The notes: generated by a model from the sequence alone, not told the origin. A stretch of DNA of 57,266 bases from Hyphomicrobiales bacterium (GCA_017305555.1 JAFKKM010000037.1:1-57266), one strand, 5' to 3'. Shown: positions 1 to 10,425, counted from the first letter of the stretch. Program-made: numbers and translations.

Positions 1-1
1 T

Positions 2-2602
2 CGGATGGGCGATTTCTACGAATTGTTCTTCGAGGACGACGAGGTTGCCTCGCGCGCGCTCGGCATCACACTGACCAAGCGCGGCAAACATCAGGGCGAA
101 GATATCCCGATGTGCGGCGTGCCGGTGGAGCGGGCCGACGACTACCTGCATCGCCTGATCGAAAAGGGTCACCGGGTCGCGTTGTGCGAGCAGACCGAGG
201 ATCCCGCCACCGCCCGCAAGCGCGGCAACAAGAGCGTGGTCAAGCGCGACGTGGTGCGGCTGGTGACGCCCGGCACGCTGACCGAGGACAACCTGCTCGA
301 CGCCCGCGCCAACAACTACCTGCTGGCGCTGGCACGCACCCGCGCCTCGTCCTCGGGCGAGGACCGCATCGGGCTGGCATGGATCGACATTTCGACGTCG
401 GAATTCATCGTCACCGAAGTGAGCGCCGGCGAACTCGGCGCGACCCTGGCGCGGATCAATCCGAACGAGGTGATCGTCACCGATGCGCTTTACAGCGACG
501 CCGTGCTCGGCCCGCTGCTGCGCGAACTGCCCGCCGTCACGCCGCTGACCCGCGACGTGTTCGACTCAGCCACCGCCGAACGGCGGCTGTGCGACTACTT
601 CGCGGTGGCGACGATGGACGGCCTCAGCGCAATGTCGCGGCTGGAGGCGACCGCCGCGGCCGCCGCCGTCACCTATGTCGACCGCACCCAGGTCGGCAAG
701 CGGGTGCCGCTATCGCCGCCGGCGCGCGAGATCACCGGCGCCACCATGGCGATCGATCCCGCCACCCGCGCCAACCTCGAACTGACGCGCACGCTCGGCG
801 GTGAGCGGCGCGGCTCGCTGCTCGATGCCATCGATCTCACCGTCACTGCCGCAGGGTCACGGCTGTTGGCGCAGCGCCTCGCCGCGCCTTTGACAGATAC
901 TACCGCCATCGCGCACCGCCTCGATGCTGTCAGCGTCTTCGTCGACGACACCGCGGCGCGCGACGATCTGCGCGCCATCCTGCGCGCCGCGCCGGACATG
1001 TCGCGCGCACTGGCGCGGCTGTCGGTCGGGCGCGGCGGCCCGCGCGACCTCGCCGGGTTGCGCGACGGCATTTTCGCCGCCGATCAGGCCTTGCAACGGC
1101 TGCAACAGTTCAACGAACTGCCGCGCGACCTGCAAACCGTCGCAGTCGCGCTGCAACGCCCCTCGCGCGGGCTCGCACAGGAATTCGCCCGTGCGCTCGA
1201 CGAGCAATTGCCGCTGCTGAAGCGCGATGGCGGCTTTGTTCGCGCAGGCTACGCTGCCGCATTGGACGAAACCCGCAAGCTGCGCGACGATTCCCGCCGC
1301 GTGGTGGCGGAGATGCAGGCGCGCTACGCCGATGACACCGGCGTCAAGGCACTCAAAATCCGGCACAACAACGTGCTCGGCTATTTCGTCGAAGTGACCG
1401 CGCAGCACGGCGACAAGCTGATGACGGCGCCGCTCAACGCCACCTTCATCCACCGCCAGACCCTGGCGGGACAAGTGCGCTTCACGACGTCCGAACTTGG
1501 CGAAATCGAAGCTAAGATCGCCAATGCCGGTGACCGCGCGCTCGGCCTTGAACTCGAAATCTTCGAGCAGCTTTGCGCCATGGCGATCAAAGCCGGCGAC
1601 GACCTGCGCGCTGCGGCCCACGCTTTCGCCGTGCTCGATGTCGCGACCGCTCTGGCCAAACTTGCCGTCGATGAAAATTATGTGCGGCCCGAAGTAGACG
1701 CTTCGCTCGGCTTCGCCATCGAGGGCGGCCGCCATCCCGTGGTCGAACAGGCGTTGAAGCGCGACGGCCAGCCCTTTATTGCCAACGCCTGCGACCTGTC
1801 GCCGGGACCGGCGCAAGCCTCCGGGCAGATCTGGCTGATTACCGGCCCCAACATGGCCGGTAAATCCACCTTCCTGCGGCAGAACGCGCTGATCGCGCTG
1901 CTGGCGCAGACCGGCAGCTACGTGCCTGCGTCGCGTGCGCGCATCGGCGTCGTCGACCGGCTGTTCTCGCGCGTCGGTGCCGCCGACGATCTGGCGCGCG
2001 GCCGCTCGACCTTCATGGTCGAGATGGTGGAAACCGCCGCCATCCTCAATCAAGCCGGCGAGCGCGCGCTTGTCATCCTCGACGAGATCGGCCGCGGCAC
2101 GGCGACCTTCGACGGCCTCTCGATTGCTTGGGCCGCCATCGAACACCTGCACGAATTCAATAAGTGCCGGACGCTGTTCGCGACGCATTATCATGAACTC
2201 ACCGCGCTCTCGGCACGGCTGCCGCGCCTGTTCAACGCCACCGAGCGCGTCAAGGAATGGCACGGCGACGTGGTGTTCCTGCACGAGGTGCTGCCCGGCT
2301 CGGCGGATCGCTCCTACGGCATTCAGGTGGCGAAACTCGCCGGTCTACCGCCGGGCGTCATCACCCGGGCCAAGGCCGTGCTGGCGAAACTCGAAGCCAA
2401 TGATCGCGGACAAACCACGCGCGCGCTCACCGACGACCTGCCGCTGTTCGCCGTGCCCTCGCGCGCGGCGGCCGAACCGCAACCGCCAAGCGAGGCCGAG
2501 CAGTTGATCGCCGCACTCACCGCGTTGCATCCCGACGAGATGTCGCCACGCGAAGCACTCGATGCGCTCTATGCCTTGAAGGCGAAGTTGCCGAAGGACT
2601 GA
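2..2602 (+). CDS. mutS: DNA mismatch repair protein MutS (5' end outside window)
   Basis: MutS recognises base mismatches and small loops and, with MutL, starts mismatch repair. The reading frame is open from the first bases, so the true start lies upstream. By comparison with E. coli MutS about 35-45 N-terminal residues are missing. The first visible residues, GDFYELF, contain the Phe-Tyr-Glu mismatch-wedge motif of domain I. The ATPase domain follows the clamp region: Walker [10 protein letters not shown] near base 1850, then the MutS signature [14 protein letters not shown] near base 1990, Walker [12 protein letters not shown] near base 2080 and the ATHYHEL motif near base 2195. The C-terminus is a normal helix-turn-helix dimerisation tail. 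The stop abuts the stop of the convergent membrane-protein gene with no bases between. Identification is secure. Confidence 0.97.
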   Translation, partial: RMGDFYELFFEDDEVASRALGITLTKRGKHQGEDIPMCGVPVERADDYLHRLIEKGHRVALCEQTEDPATARKRGNKSVVKRDVVRLVTPGTLTEDNLLDARANNYLLALARTRASSSGEDRIGLAWIDISTSEFIVTEVSAGELGATLARINPNEVIVTDALYSDAVLGPLLRELPAVTPLTRDVFDSATAERRLCDYFAVATMDGLSAMSRLEATAAAAAVTYVDRTQVGKRVPLSPPAREITGATMAIDPATRANLELTRTLGGERRGSLLDAIDLTVTAAGSRLLAQRLAAPLTDTTAIAHRLDAVSVFVDDTAARDDLRAILRAAPDMSRALARLSVGRGGPRDLAGLRDGIFAADQALQRLQQFNELPRDLQTVAVALQRPSRGLAQEFARALDEQLPLLKRDGGFVRAGYAAALDETRKLRDDSRRVVAEMQARYADDTGVKALKIRHNNVLGYFVEVTAQHGDKLMTAPLNATFIHRQTLAGQVRFTTSELGEIEAKIANAGDRALGLELEIFEQLCAMAIKAGDDLRAAAHAFAVLDVATALAKLAVDENYVRPEVDASLGFAIEGGRHPVVEQALKRDGQPFIANACDLSPGPAQASGQIWLITGPNMAGKSTFLRQNALIALLAQTGSYVPASRARIGVVDRLFSRVGAADDLARGRSTFMVEMVETAAILNQAGERALVILDEIGRGTATFDGLSIAWAAIEHLHEFNKCRTLFATHYHELTALSARLPRLFNATERVKEWHGDVVFLHEVLPGSADRSYGIQVAKLAGLPPGVITRAKAVLAKLEANDRGQTTRALTDDLPLFAVPSRAAAEPQPPSEAEQLIAALTALHPDEMSPREALDALYALKAKLPKD

Positions 2603-3403
2603 CTAGCGAACTGCGCCCCATCGGCTGAACGCCCAGAGGCCGAGATTCCAGCAGACGCAGACGGCGAGGCCAAGGATCAGGCCCACAGCCGATCCGACAT
2701 GCAACGCACCGAGATGAAGCGCGGCAAGCCCGAGGCCGAATCCGACCAAACCCCATAGCGCATTGGCGACCACAGCAGCGGTGGCACGGCCGCCGATGCG
2801 TGGATGCAGGATCAGCATCAGGCTCGAGAATACAATCGGAAAGATCGCCAGCGCACCGGTCACCACCGGGCCGACACGTCCCGACAAACCGATGACGGTC
2901 GCGACCAGAATCGCCACCAGCAGCGCGCGCAATGGAATGTCGTACCAGCGGCGACGGATCGGCGGCATCACCGCTTTGCGGTAGCGCTGTGCCAGCGGCA
3001 GGCAGACCGCGCAGACCAGTGCGTTCACCGCGAGCCCGCCTGCCAGCGACCAGGCAATCCGGTTCACGACGATCACCAGCGCCAGCCACAGCAACATGGC
3101 AACGGCGAAACTGACAATCATCCGCTGCCGCTGCGCCAACGCGGCATAAGTCAGGCCGAACACGATGGTCACGGCGTTGACCGGAAGCGCCGCGAGCGCG
3201 CTTTCGGCGATGAATGCGCTGTCGTGATCGAGAGCAAGGAAAATATACGCCGGCCCGGTCGAAACGGGCAGCGTCGCCACCAGCGCGCCGATGACCGGTC
3301 CCGCACGTTCGGTGACGATCGAGGCCGTCACCACGAAGGCGGCGGTCACCGCCATGCGCAGCAACAGCGTCAGGATAAACGCGAGATCGGGGGAGATCGA
3401 CAT
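2603..3403 (-). CDS. Conserved multi-pass membrane protein
   Basis: This 266-residue protein is almost entirely hydrophobic, with about seven to eight predicted membrane segments. It begins with a segment around residues 7-28 and has Gly/Ala/Val-rich helices throughout, with a basic stretch (RRRW) near the middle. I recognise the general character of a conserved alphaproteobacterial inner-membrane protein but no functional motif, so no substrate is proposed. It is convergent with mutS, the two stop codons touching. No good ribosome-binding site precedes the ATG at 3403; an internal ATG at residue 17 is an alternative start. A 9-bp palindromic repeat unit lies just upstream. Confidence 0.75.
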   Translation of the reverse strand: MSISPDLAFILTLLLRMAVTAAFVVTASIVTERAGPVIGALVATLPVSTGPAYIFLALDHDSAFIAESALAALPVNAVTIVFGLTYAALAQRQRMIVSFAVAMLLWLALVIVVNRIAWSLAGGLAVNALVCAVCLPLAQRYRKAVMPPIRRRWYDIPLRALLVAILVATVIGLSGRVGPVVTGALAIFPIVFSSLMLILHPRIGGRATAAVVANALWGLVGFGLGLAALHLGALHVGSAVGLILGLAVCVCWNLGLWAFSRWGAVR

Positions 3404-3404
3404 G

Positions 3405-3440
3405 GACGCGTCATGCCCGGCTTTGCGCCGGGCATCTACG
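3405..3440. repeat. Palindromic intergenic repeat (GTCATGCCCGGC type)
   Basis: The arms ATGCCCGGC (3413-3421) and GCCGGGCAT (3427-3435) form a perfect 9-bp stem with a 5-base loop, flanked by CGTC and CTACG. The same design recurs at 30957-31084, where one arm reads ATGGCCGGG. From general knowledge this kind of unit is scattered between genes in Bradyrhizobiaceae genomes. Here it lies between two tandem minus-strand genes. Confidence 0.6.
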
Positions 3441-3490
3441 TCCTAAATTGCATTGATGGAATGCGCGAAGCCGGCGGACGGCCGCGCCGA

Positions 3491-4000
3491 TCAGACGCGA
3501 TGCATCTCAACCGACATCTTCGGTCCGTTTTTGATGGTCTGATAGACCACGCAATAGCGCTCTGTCAGCTTCAGCATCAGGTCGAGCTTGTCCTGCGGTG
3601 CGTCGGTATCGACATCGAAGCGCAGCCGGATTTCGGCAAAACCGACCGGGGCTTCCTTGTCGACGCCGAGGGTGCCGCGAAAATCGAGATCGCCCTCGGC
3701 AGAGACGCGCCCTTCCTTCAACGGCACCTCAAGCGCGGTCGCGACCGACTTCAAGGTGACGCCGGCGCAGGCCACCAGCGCTTCCAGCAGCATGTCGCCC
3801 GAGCACAGTTCAAGTCCCGAGCCGCCGGTTGCGGGATGCAAACCCGCCATCGCGATTGCGCGCCCGGTTTCGAGCTTGCAGGCGATGCCCTCGCTGTCGG
3901 TGGAGCCCTTCGCCTTCAGCGTGATCAATCCGGATGTCGGATCGTTCCTGTAGCGCTCCTTGATCGGCGCCTGCATCGCGCGAAGTTGGGTCGCGTCCAT
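3491..4000 (-). CDS. OsmC family (organic hydroperoxide resistance-like) protein
   Basis: OsmC/Ohr proteins reduce organic hydroperoxides with a pair of cysteines. This 169-residue protein has the family layout: an N-terminal beta region, the first cysteine in ELCSGDMLLEALVACAGVT, and the second in TERYCVVYQTI, with the usual spacing of roughly 65 residues. The motif LVACAGVT is typical of the OsmC branch rather than of Ohr. The start has a strong ribosome-binding site (AGGAGAAGG). It is tandem with, but well separated from, the sulfonate transporter genes on the same strand. A detoxification role is inferred from the family; the substrate is unknown. Confidence 0.88.
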   Translation of the reverse strand: MDATQLRAMQAPIKERYRNDPTSGLITLKAKGSTDSEGIACKLETGRAIAMAGLHPATGGSGLELCSGDMLLEALVACAGVTLKSVATALEVPLKEGRVSAEGDLDFRGTLGVDKEAPVGFAEIRLRFDVDTDAPQDKLDLMLKLTERYCVVYQTIKNGPKMSVEMHRV

Positions 4001-4074
4001 GACTGGTCCTTCTCCTGAATATGTCGATCGGTTGCCGTAATCCTATAACGAATTCGCACCCACTGGATACCGCA

Positions 4075-4860
4075 TCACCACCACATCGCCTCACCCGTGA
4101 GAGCCTGATCCTGACGATCCGGCACGGCACGGTCCAGCGACTGATCGAGCGAAGTCAAAACCCGCCGCTTGAGGTCCTCGAACAGCGCCGAGGCCCGGTC
4201 GCGCGGACGCGACAGAAACACCGGGATCTCCTCGAACAGACGCCCCGGCCGCGGCCGCATCACCACGATGCGGTCGGCCAACACCACCGCCTCGTCGACA
4301 TCGTGGGTCACCAAGATCAGCGTTGGACGCGAATCCGCCCAGAGATCGAGCAGATGATCCTGCAAGTCGCGGCGGGTGAAGGCATCGAGCGCGGAGAACG
4401 GCTCATCCAGCAGCAACACTTCCGGGCGCGGCACCAGCGCGCGGGCGATCGCGACGCGCTGCGCCTGACCGCCGGACAGTTCGCGCGGCCACACACCGGC
4501 CTTGTCGGCAAGGCCGACGCGACTCAACGCCTGCGTCACGCGTGCGGTGCGTTCCTGTTTCGACAGGCCATCGAGACCGAACGCGACGTTGTCGGCGACG
4601 CTCAGCCATGGCAGCAAACGCGGCTCCTGAAAGATGATGCCGATCTTCGGATGCGGCGCGGTGATGACGTCGCCATCGAGCGTAATCGTGCCGCGGCTGG
4701 CGCGGTCGAGTCCGGCGATAGCGCGCAACAAGGTCGATTTGCCGCAACCCGAACCGCCGATCACCGCGACGATTTCGCCGGGTTTGATCGACGCCGAGAA
4801 GCGTTCGAGCGCGTTGACACCGTTGGGATAGGTCTTGCCGACCTGATCGAGCCGCAGCAT
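4075..4860 (-). CDS. ssuB: ABC transporter ATP-binding protein, SsuB/TauB type
   Basis: This is the ATPase subunit of an aliphatic sulfonate (or nitrate/taurine) type importer on the cytoplasmic face of the inner membrane. The 261 residues contain Walker A GGSGCGKST, Q-loop FQEPRLLPW, signature LSGGQAQRVAIARAL, Walker B VLLLDEPF, D-loop SALD and switch histidine VTHDVDEA. FQEPRLLPW is characteristic of the Ssu/Tau/Nrt family. The start ATG overlaps the permease stop by one base (TGATG), so the two are translationally coupled. The order on the minus strand is binding protein, permease, ATPase. No sulfonate monooxygenase gene is adjacent, so the exact substrate is open and the gene symbol is by family. 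Confidence 0.9.
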   Translation of the reverse strand: MLRLDQVGKTYPNGVNALERFSASIKPGEIVAVIGGSGCGKSTLLRAIAGLDRASRGTITLDGDVITAPHPKIGIIFQEPRLLPWLSVADNVAFGLDGLSKQERTARVTQALSRVGLADKAGVWPRELSGGQAQRVAIARALVPRPEVLLLDEPFSALDAFTRRDLQDHLLDLWADSRPTLILVTHDVDEAVVLADRIVVMRPRPGRLFEEIPVFLSRPRDRASALFEDLKRRVLTSLDQSLDRAVPDRQDQALTGEAMWW

Positions 4861-5708
4861 CACGCCTCTCCCGCCTGCTGGCCGTAGGCGTCCTGCCAGC
4901 GCAACAGCGGCGCGGCCGCGATCTCGATCAGCCAATCGGTGGTCTTGCCGATCACCGCGAAGGCAACGATGGCGGCGACGATCTGCGCCGGCTTGCCGAG
5001 TTGCTGGCCGTCCATCAACAGATAGCCGAGGCCTTCGGACGCGCCGAGCAGTTCGGCCGCCACCACAAACATCCAACCAAGGCCCAAGCCGGAGCGCAGC
5101 GACACGATGTAACTCGGCAGCACGGCGGGCAGCAGAATGCGGCGCACCAGCGCCGGGCCGGAGAGACGGAACGCACGACCAACCTCGACAATCTTGCGGT
5201 CGACACTCAGAATCGCGCCCATCACGCCGAGATAAACCGGAAAGAACACGCCGACTGCAATCAGCGCCACCTTCGACGCCTCGAAAATGCCGAACCACAG
5301 AATGAACAGCGGCACCCAGGCAATCGACGGAATCGCGCGCAGCGCCTGCAAGGTCGGATCGAGCACGCGGCGCGACAGCGATGAGTAACCGGCGATGGCG
5401 CCCACCAGCGTGCCACTCACCACGCCGACCGCGAAGCCGGCGGCGACGCGCAGCACCGTCGCCTGGGTGTGGGTCCAGAGTTCGCCGGTGCGCGCCAGCT
5501 CCCACAACGTCGCGAAGATTACCGACGGCGGCGGCACCAGACGCCCGTCCGACCACCCGAGATGGACCGCGAGTTCCCACGCAGCACCAAGCCCAACCGG
5601 CAGCACGAGGCCAAGCAGAAGGGATCGCAGATGACGCGCGCGCTTGCGCGGCTGCGCCGGCAAATCGATCGAGGGAGCTTGAGCCAGGGTCATTTCAACG
5701 GCAGTCAT
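4860..5708 (-). CDS. ssuC: ABC transporter permease, SsuC/TauC type
   Basis: This 282-residue inner-membrane permease has about six membrane segments. The binding-protein-dependent permease signature, the EAA loop contacting the ATPase, is seen in the region VGRAFRLSGPALVRRILLP. The sequence LGAAWELAVHLGW at the N-terminus and PSVIFATLWELARTGELW are typical of the SsuC/TauC/NrtB branch. It overlaps the ATPase gene by one base and is 93 bp downstream of the binding-protein gene, consistent with one operon. No clear ribosome-binding site precedes the ATG at 5708; the ATG five codons later is an alternative. Confidence 0.9.
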   Translation of the reverse strand: MTAVEMTLAQAPSIDLPAQPRKRARHLRSLLLGLVLPVGLGAAWELAVHLGWSDGRLVPPPSVIFATLWELARTGELWTHTQATVLRVAAGFAVGVVSGTLVGAIAGYSSLSRRVLDPTLQALRAIPSIAWVPLFILWFGIFEASKVALIAVGVFFPVYLGVMGAILSVDRKIVEVGRAFRLSGPALVRRILLPAVLPSYIVSLRSGLGLGWMFVVAAELLGASEGLGYLLMDGQQLGKPAQIVAAIVAFAVIGKTTDWLIEIAAAPLLRWQDAYGQQAGEA

Positions 5709-5801
5709 GACATGCTCGATGGTGAGACGGAGCCGGACGCGCCCGGCAAGCCCGCGCGCGTCCGTTGATCTTTAATCAGGATTCCGCGCAGTCGCACGGG
5801 A

Positions 5802-6773
5802 TCAGTTCGTCAGCGGCACGCTGTCGTCGATCAGCGCATCCAGCGTCGCCTTGACGTCGACAGTGGCGGCGATGACGCCCGCCTGTTGCAACGCGAGACC
5901 CGCCGCGAGGATCGAAGCCCGCTGCGGCGCGCCGATCTTCGAATGCGTCAGGTCGGTGCGCTCCTTGAGTTGCTTGTCCACCACCACGTCCGGCAGCTTG
6001 GTGACGGAGATGAAGGTCTTCTTCATCTCGTCGTAGTTGGCGAGCGAGAACTTGCGCGCCTCCTCGTAAACCTTGAGCACGCGCTGCACCAGATCGGGAT
6101 GATCCTTCAGGAACTGCTCGCGCACGTTGAGGATGCCCCAGGTGTTGGCGTCCTTGTTGCGATAGAACAGCCGCGCGCCGTCCTCGACTTCCGCCGCCGC
6201 CATCATCGGATCGAGCCCGGCCCAGGCCTGCACGTCACCGCGCTTGAGCGCGGTGGCGCCGTCCGGGTGTTGCAGCAGCACTGGTTTGATGTCCTTCTCC
6301 GACAGCCCGACGCTTTGCAGCGCGCGCACCAGGAAGATGTGCGGATCGGTGCCGCGCGTTACCGCGACACGCTGCCCTTTGAGGTCTTCGATCTTGGTGA
6401 TCTTGGAATCCTTCGCGGTAACTAGCGCTGTCCATTCCGGCTGCGAGTAGACGTAGATCGACTTGATCGGGTTGCCGTTGATCTTGGCGACCAGTGCCGC
6501 GGAGCCCGCGGTCGAGCCGAAATCGATCGAACCGGCGTTGAGGAATTCGAGCGCCTTGTTGGAACCGGCCGACTGCACCCAGCGAATCTTGATGCCGTCT
6601 TTCTCGAACTCCTTCTCGAGCAGGCCCTTGTCCTTCATCACCATCGAGACGGGATTGTAGGTCGCCCAGTCGACGCGGATCTCCTTCACCGGATCGGCGG
6701 CCAGCGCGGCGCCGGGAACGAGCAGCGAAACCGCCAGTGCCGCGGTGAAGCCGCGTCGCGAAATCTTGAACAT
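5802..6773 (-). CDS. ssuA: ABC transporter substrate-binding protein, SsuA type (aliphatic sulfonate)
   Basis: This 323-residue periplasmic binding protein delivers substrate to the downstream permease. It starts with an export signal (SRRGFTAALAVSLLVPGAALA) ending at AADPVKEIRVD. The paired arginines suggest possible Tat export. The mature part contains the SsuA/NrtA-like features FLNAGSIDFGSTAGSAALVAK, KGQRVAVTRGTDPHIFL and WAGLDPMMAAAE, consistent with the sulfonate-binding subfamily. A good ribosome-binding site (AGAGGATC) precedes the ATG. It is first in the operon and divergent from glnD across a 250-bp intergenic region that should hold both promoters; I see no clear regulator site there. 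Confidence 0.88.
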   Translation of the reverse strand: MFKISRRGFTAALAVSLLVPGAALAADPVKEIRVDWATYNPVSMVMKDKGLLEKEFEKDGIKIRWVQSAGSNKALEFLNAGSIDFGSTAGSAALVAKINGNPIKSIYVYSQPEWTALVTAKDSKITKIEDLKGQRVAVTRGTDPHIFLVRALQSVGLSEKDIKPVLLQHPDGATALKRGDVQAWAGLDPMMAAAEVEDGARLFYRNKDANTWGILNVREQFLKDHPDLVQRVLKVYEEARKFSLANYDEMKKTFISVTKLPDVVVDKQLKERTDLTHSKIGAPQRASILAAGLALQQAGVIAATVDVKATLDALIDDSVPLTN

Positions 6774-7023
6774 GATCCTCTTTCTCCATTGCCGGGCGGC
6801 AAATCAGATGGTGTCCTGGATAACTGCCTGCCCGTGCCCCTTGCCCACATAAAGTCCATGTATTCCAGCCACTTGTACGGTAAGATGATCGAGAAAATCC
6901 GCCCAAAGACCGGCCCGGCCCGAGAATGAACCGCCTGCGAAACTCCCGAAAATGAGGATGTTCTGTCCGCAAGCGCTGGTCTAATGAATCGATGACACCG
7001 CCCGCACCGTTCGATATCCGGAT

Positions 7024-9819
7024 ATGATGGATCACGCCGAAGCCCCGACGCCCGTTCCCGAGACCGTCTTCGATACCGCGCGGATCACGGCGGAGGTCGG
7101 TGCGCTGGCCGACCACCACGCCGGCAACAACGATGCCTTCCGCGCAGCGCTGTCGCATCTGCTCAAGGCCGAACTGGTCAAGGCGCGTCAGGCTGCGCAG
7201 GCCGCGCTGTTGAAGGATCGTCACGGCCGCCACTGTGCCGAACGGCTATGCTTCGTGCAGGATGAGATCATCCGCATCCTGTTCGACGCCGCCACTCACT
7301 ATCTCTACCGGTCGCCGATTCCGTCAGGCGCCGAGCGCATGGCGGTGATCGCCACCGGTGGTTACGGCCGCGGATTGATGGCGCCGGAGTCCGACATCGA
7401 TCTGTTGTTCATCCTGCCCTACAAGCAGACCGCTTGGGGCGAACAGGTTGCTGAAGCGATTCTCTATTGCCTGTGGGACATGGGCCTGAAGGTCGGCCAT
7501 GCGACGCGCTCGGTAGATGAATCAATCCGCCAGGCGCGCGGCGACATGACCATCCGCACCGCCATTCTCGAAACCCGTTACCTCACCGGCGATCGCGGGC
7601 TTTACGACGAACTGGTCGAGCGCTTCGACAAGGACGTGGTGCAGGGCACCGCGTCGGAATTCGTCACCGCCAAACTCGCCGAGCGCGAGGAACGCCACCG
7701 CCGCGCCGGGCAATCGCGCTATCTCGTTGAGCCTAACGTCAAGGACGGCAAGGGCGGTCTGCGCGATCTGCACACGCTGTTCTGGATCGCCAAATACGTC
7801 TACCGCGTGCGCGACACCGACGAGTTGCTGGAACGCGGCGTGTTCGACGCGCACGAATTCCGCACTTTCCGACGCTGCGCCGACCTGTTGTGGTCGGTGC
7901 GCTGCCATCTGCACTTCATCGCGGGGCGCCCGGAAGAACGGTTGTCGTTCGACTTGCAGCGCGAGATCGCCCAGCGGCTCGGCTACACCTCGCATCCGGG
8001 GATGCAGGACGTCGAGCGCTTCATGAAGCACTACTTCCTGGTGGCGAAGGACGTCGGCGACCTCACCGCGATCCTGTGCGCCAAGCTGGAGGACCAACAG
8101 GCCAAGCCGGCCCCGGTGCTGAGCCGGGTGATAGCGCGGCTGCGCCCCAGCACCAAGCGGCGGCGAGTGCCGGAAAGCGACGACTTCATCATCGACAACA
8201 ACCGCATCTCGTTGGCAACACCCGATGTGTTCCGACGCGATCCGGTCAATCTGATCCGCATTTTTCGCCTGGCGCAGAAGAACAACCTCGCGTTCCACCC
8301 GGATGCGATGCGCGCAGTCACGCGCTCGCTGCAACTGATCAACACCCAGGTCCGCGAGGATCCGGAAGCGAACCGACTGTTCATCGAAATTCTCACCTCG
8401 GACGACGCCGAGATCGTGCTGCGGCGGATGAACGAGACCCGCGTGCTCGGCCACTTCATCCGCGCCTTCGGCAAGATCGTCGCGATAATGCAGTTCAACA
8501 TGTATCATCACTACACCGTCGACGAGCACCTGTTGCGCTGCGTCGGATTCCTTCAGGAGATCGAGCGCGGCGGCAACGAAGAGTTCGCGCTGGCCTCCGA
8601 CCTGATGCGCAAGATCCGCCCCGAGCATCGCGTCGTCATCTATGTCACGGTGCTGCTGCACGACATCGCCAAGGGGCGGCCCGAGGATCACTCGATTGCA
8701 GGCGCCAAGGTGGCGCGACGGCTATGCCCGCGGCTCGGCCTCAACGCCGCCGACACCGCGCTGGTGGCGTGGCTGATCGAGGAACACCTGACAATGTCGG
8801 GCGTGGCGCAATCGCGCGACCTGTCCGACCGCAAGACCATCGAGAATTTCGCCGCCGTGGTGCAATCGGTCGAGCACATGAAGCTGCTCACCATCCTCAC
8901 CACCGCCGATATCCGCGGCGTTGGGCCCGGCGTGTGGAACGGCTGGAAGGCGCAACTGCTGCGCACGCTGTACTACGAAACCGAACCGGTGCTGACCGGC
9001 GGCTTCTCCGAGGTCAATCGCAGCCAGCGCATCGAAGCGGCGCAGGCCGAATTCCGCGCCGCGTTCAGGGAATGGCCGGAAGCGGAACTGAATTCCTACA
9101 TCGCCCGGCACTATCCGGCCTACTGGCTCAAGGTCGATCTGCCGCGCAAGATTCGTCACGCCCGCTTTCTGCATTCCGCCGAGGAAGGCAAGCACAAGCT
9201 GGCGATCAATGTCGGCTTCGACGAGGCGCGCGGTGTCACCGAACTGACCATCCTCGCGCCGGACCATCCCTGGCTGCTGTCGATCATCGCGGGCGCCTGC
9301 GCCTCCGCCGGCGCCAACATCGTCGACGCGCAGATCTACACCACCACCGATGGGCTCGCGCTCGATACCATCGCTATCTCGCGCGAATACGACCGCGACG
9401 AGGACGAAGGCCGCCGCGCCACACGCATCGGCGACATGATCGAGCAGGTGCTCGACGGCAAATTGCGGCTGCCCGAAGTGGTGGCACATCGCGTCGCCAG
9501 CCGCACCAAGCTGCGTCCCTTCGTGGTCGAACCTGAAGTAATCATCAACAACCAATGGTCGGATCGTCACACTGTGATCGAGGTCTCCGGTCTCGACCGG
9601 CCGGGTCTGCTGTATCAACTGACGACTGCGATCTCGAAACTGAACCTGAACATCGCCTCGGCCCACGTCTCGACCTTCGGCGAGCGCGCCCGCGACGTGT
9701 TCTATGTCACCGATCTCCTCGGCGCGCAGATCACCGCGCCGACCCGGCAAGCCGCGATCAAGCGCGCGCTGGTCCATCTGCTGACCAACGATACCGTAGT
9801 GGCTCCGCCCGTCGCATAA
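7024..9819 (+). CDS. glnD: Bifunctional [protein-PII] uridylyltransferase / uridylyl-removing enzyme
   Basis: GlnD senses glutamine and adds or removes UMP on PII proteins, setting nitrogen control. The 931 residues match the usual length. In order: the nucleotidyltransferase domain with GGYGRG and the metal-binding pair SDIDLLF (residues about 113-129), the linker domain, the HD phosphohydrolase motif LLHDIAKGRPEDHS near residue 545, and two C-terminal ACT domains (near residues 730-800 and 845-915) that bind glutamine. All key residues are present. It is transcribed divergently from the sulfonate operon. Two consecutive ATG codons occur at the start and either could be used. Confidence 0.96.
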   Translation: MMDHAEAPTPVPETVFDTARITAEVGALADHHAGNNDAFRAALSHLLKAELVKARQAAQAALLKDRHGRHCAERLCFVQDEIIRILFDAATHYLYRSPIPSGAERMAVIATGGYGRGLMAPESDIDLLFILPYKQTAWGEQVAEAILYCLWDMGLKVGHATRSVDESIRQARGDMTIRTAILETRYLTGDRGLYDELVERFDKDVVQGTASEFVTAKLAEREERHRRAGQSRYLVEPNVKDGKGGLRDLHTLFWIAKYVYRVRDTDELLERGVFDAHEFRTFRRCADLLWSVRCHLHFIAGRPEERLSFDLQREIAQRLGYTSHPGMQDVERFMKHYFLVAKDVGDLTAILCAKLEDQQAKPAPVLSRVIARLRPSTKRRRVPESDDFIIDNNRISLATPDVFRRDPVNLIRIFRLAQKNNLAFHPDAMRAVTRSLQLINTQVREDPEANRLFIEILTSDDAEIVLRRMNETRVLGHFIRAFGKIVAIMQFNMYHHYTVDEHLLRCVGFLQEIERGGNEEFALASDLMRKIRPEHRVVIYVTVLLHDIAKGRPEDHSIAGAKVARRLCPRLGLNAADTALVAWLIEEHLTMSGVAQSRDLSDRKTIENFAAVVQSVEHMKLLTILTTADIRGVGPGVWNGWKAQLLRTLYYETEPVLTGGFSEVNRSQRIEAAQAEFRAAFREWPEAELNSYIARHYPAYWLKVDLPRKIRHARFLHSAEEGKHKLAINVGFDEARGVTELTILAPDHPWLLSIIAGACASAGANIVDAQIYTTTDGLALDTIAISREYDRDEDEGRRATRIGDMIEQVLDGKLRLPEVVAHRVASRTKLRPFVVEPEVIINNQWSDRHTVIEVSGLDRPGLLYQLTTAISKLNLNIASAHVSTFGERARDVFYVTDLLGAQITAPTRQAAIKRALVHLLTNDTVVAPPVA

Positions 9820-9831
9820 ACGCAGCGCTAG

Positions 9832-10359
9832 CTACGCCCGGACCTCGACGCCCTCATGCGCGAGCAGCCAGCGTTTGCGCTCCAGCCCACCGCCATAGCC
9901 AGTCAATGCACCGGTCGAGCCGATGACGCGATGACAGGGCACGACGACGCTAATCGGATTGGCACCGTTGGCATGGCCCACCGCGCGCACTGCCTTCGGC
10001 CGGTCTATACGTGTGGCGAGTTTGCCATAACTGGTGGTCGTACCAGGCGATATCCCGCGCAACGCCGACCATACCTCGCGCTGGAACGGCGTGCCGCCGA
10101 ACCGGCACGGAACGGTATCGAGTGCATCGAGATTGCCGGCGAAATACTTCGCCAAGGCTTGCTTGATGGCGGCGGGCGCGGCTCCCTCGACAAGATCGGC
10201 GCGGCCATATTGCTGGCGCATCAGCTCGGCCATGCGATGCTCGTAGTCGGCCCAGTCGAGCGCACACAATTGCCCATCTGCGTCGGTGACGAGCAGCGCC
10301 ACACCGATCGGCGTCTCAAAGCGATCCAGATAAAATCGTTCCGGTGAACTTACCGACAT
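9832..10359 (-). CDS. ogt: Methylated-DNA--protein-cysteine methyltransferase (Ogt/Ada-C type)
   Basis: This suicide enzyme transfers the alkyl group from O6-alkylguanine in DNA to its own cysteine. The active-site motif VVPCHRVIGSTG is intact, preceded by the helix-turn-helix region SYGKLATRIDRPKAVRAVGHANGANP with the usual arginine finger, and followed by the GGLERKRWLLAHEG tail. I chose the second ATG (10359) because the AGGAG sequence lies seven bases before it and directly abuts the first. It converges on glnD with a 12-base gap. The 175 residues fit a one-domain methyltransferase without the Ada regulatory domain. The symbol ogt is given by family; an ada-type name is possible. Confidence 0.9.
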   Translation of the reverse strand: MSVSSPERFYLDRFETPIGVALLVTDADGQLCALDWADYEHRMAELMRQQYGRADLVEGAAPAAIKQALAKYFAGNLDALDTVPCRFGGTPFQREVWSALRGISPGTTTSYGKLATRIDRPKAVRAVGHANGANPISVVVPCHRVIGSTGALTGYGGGLERKRWLLAHEGVEVRA

Positions 10360-10425
10360 CTGCATACTCCTGAGGGTCCCATGCTAAGCTCTGGACACGT
10401 TAATGTCTCGGCTTGGGGAAATATC

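Noticed and set aside
857-2284. Long minus-strand frame of 475 codons opposite mutS
   Set aside because: It is a shadow of the GC-rich mutS frame, with no family-like pattern and no ribosome-binding site. Similar shadows lie opposite glnD, the arylsulfatase, the LivK-like gene and the deacetylase.
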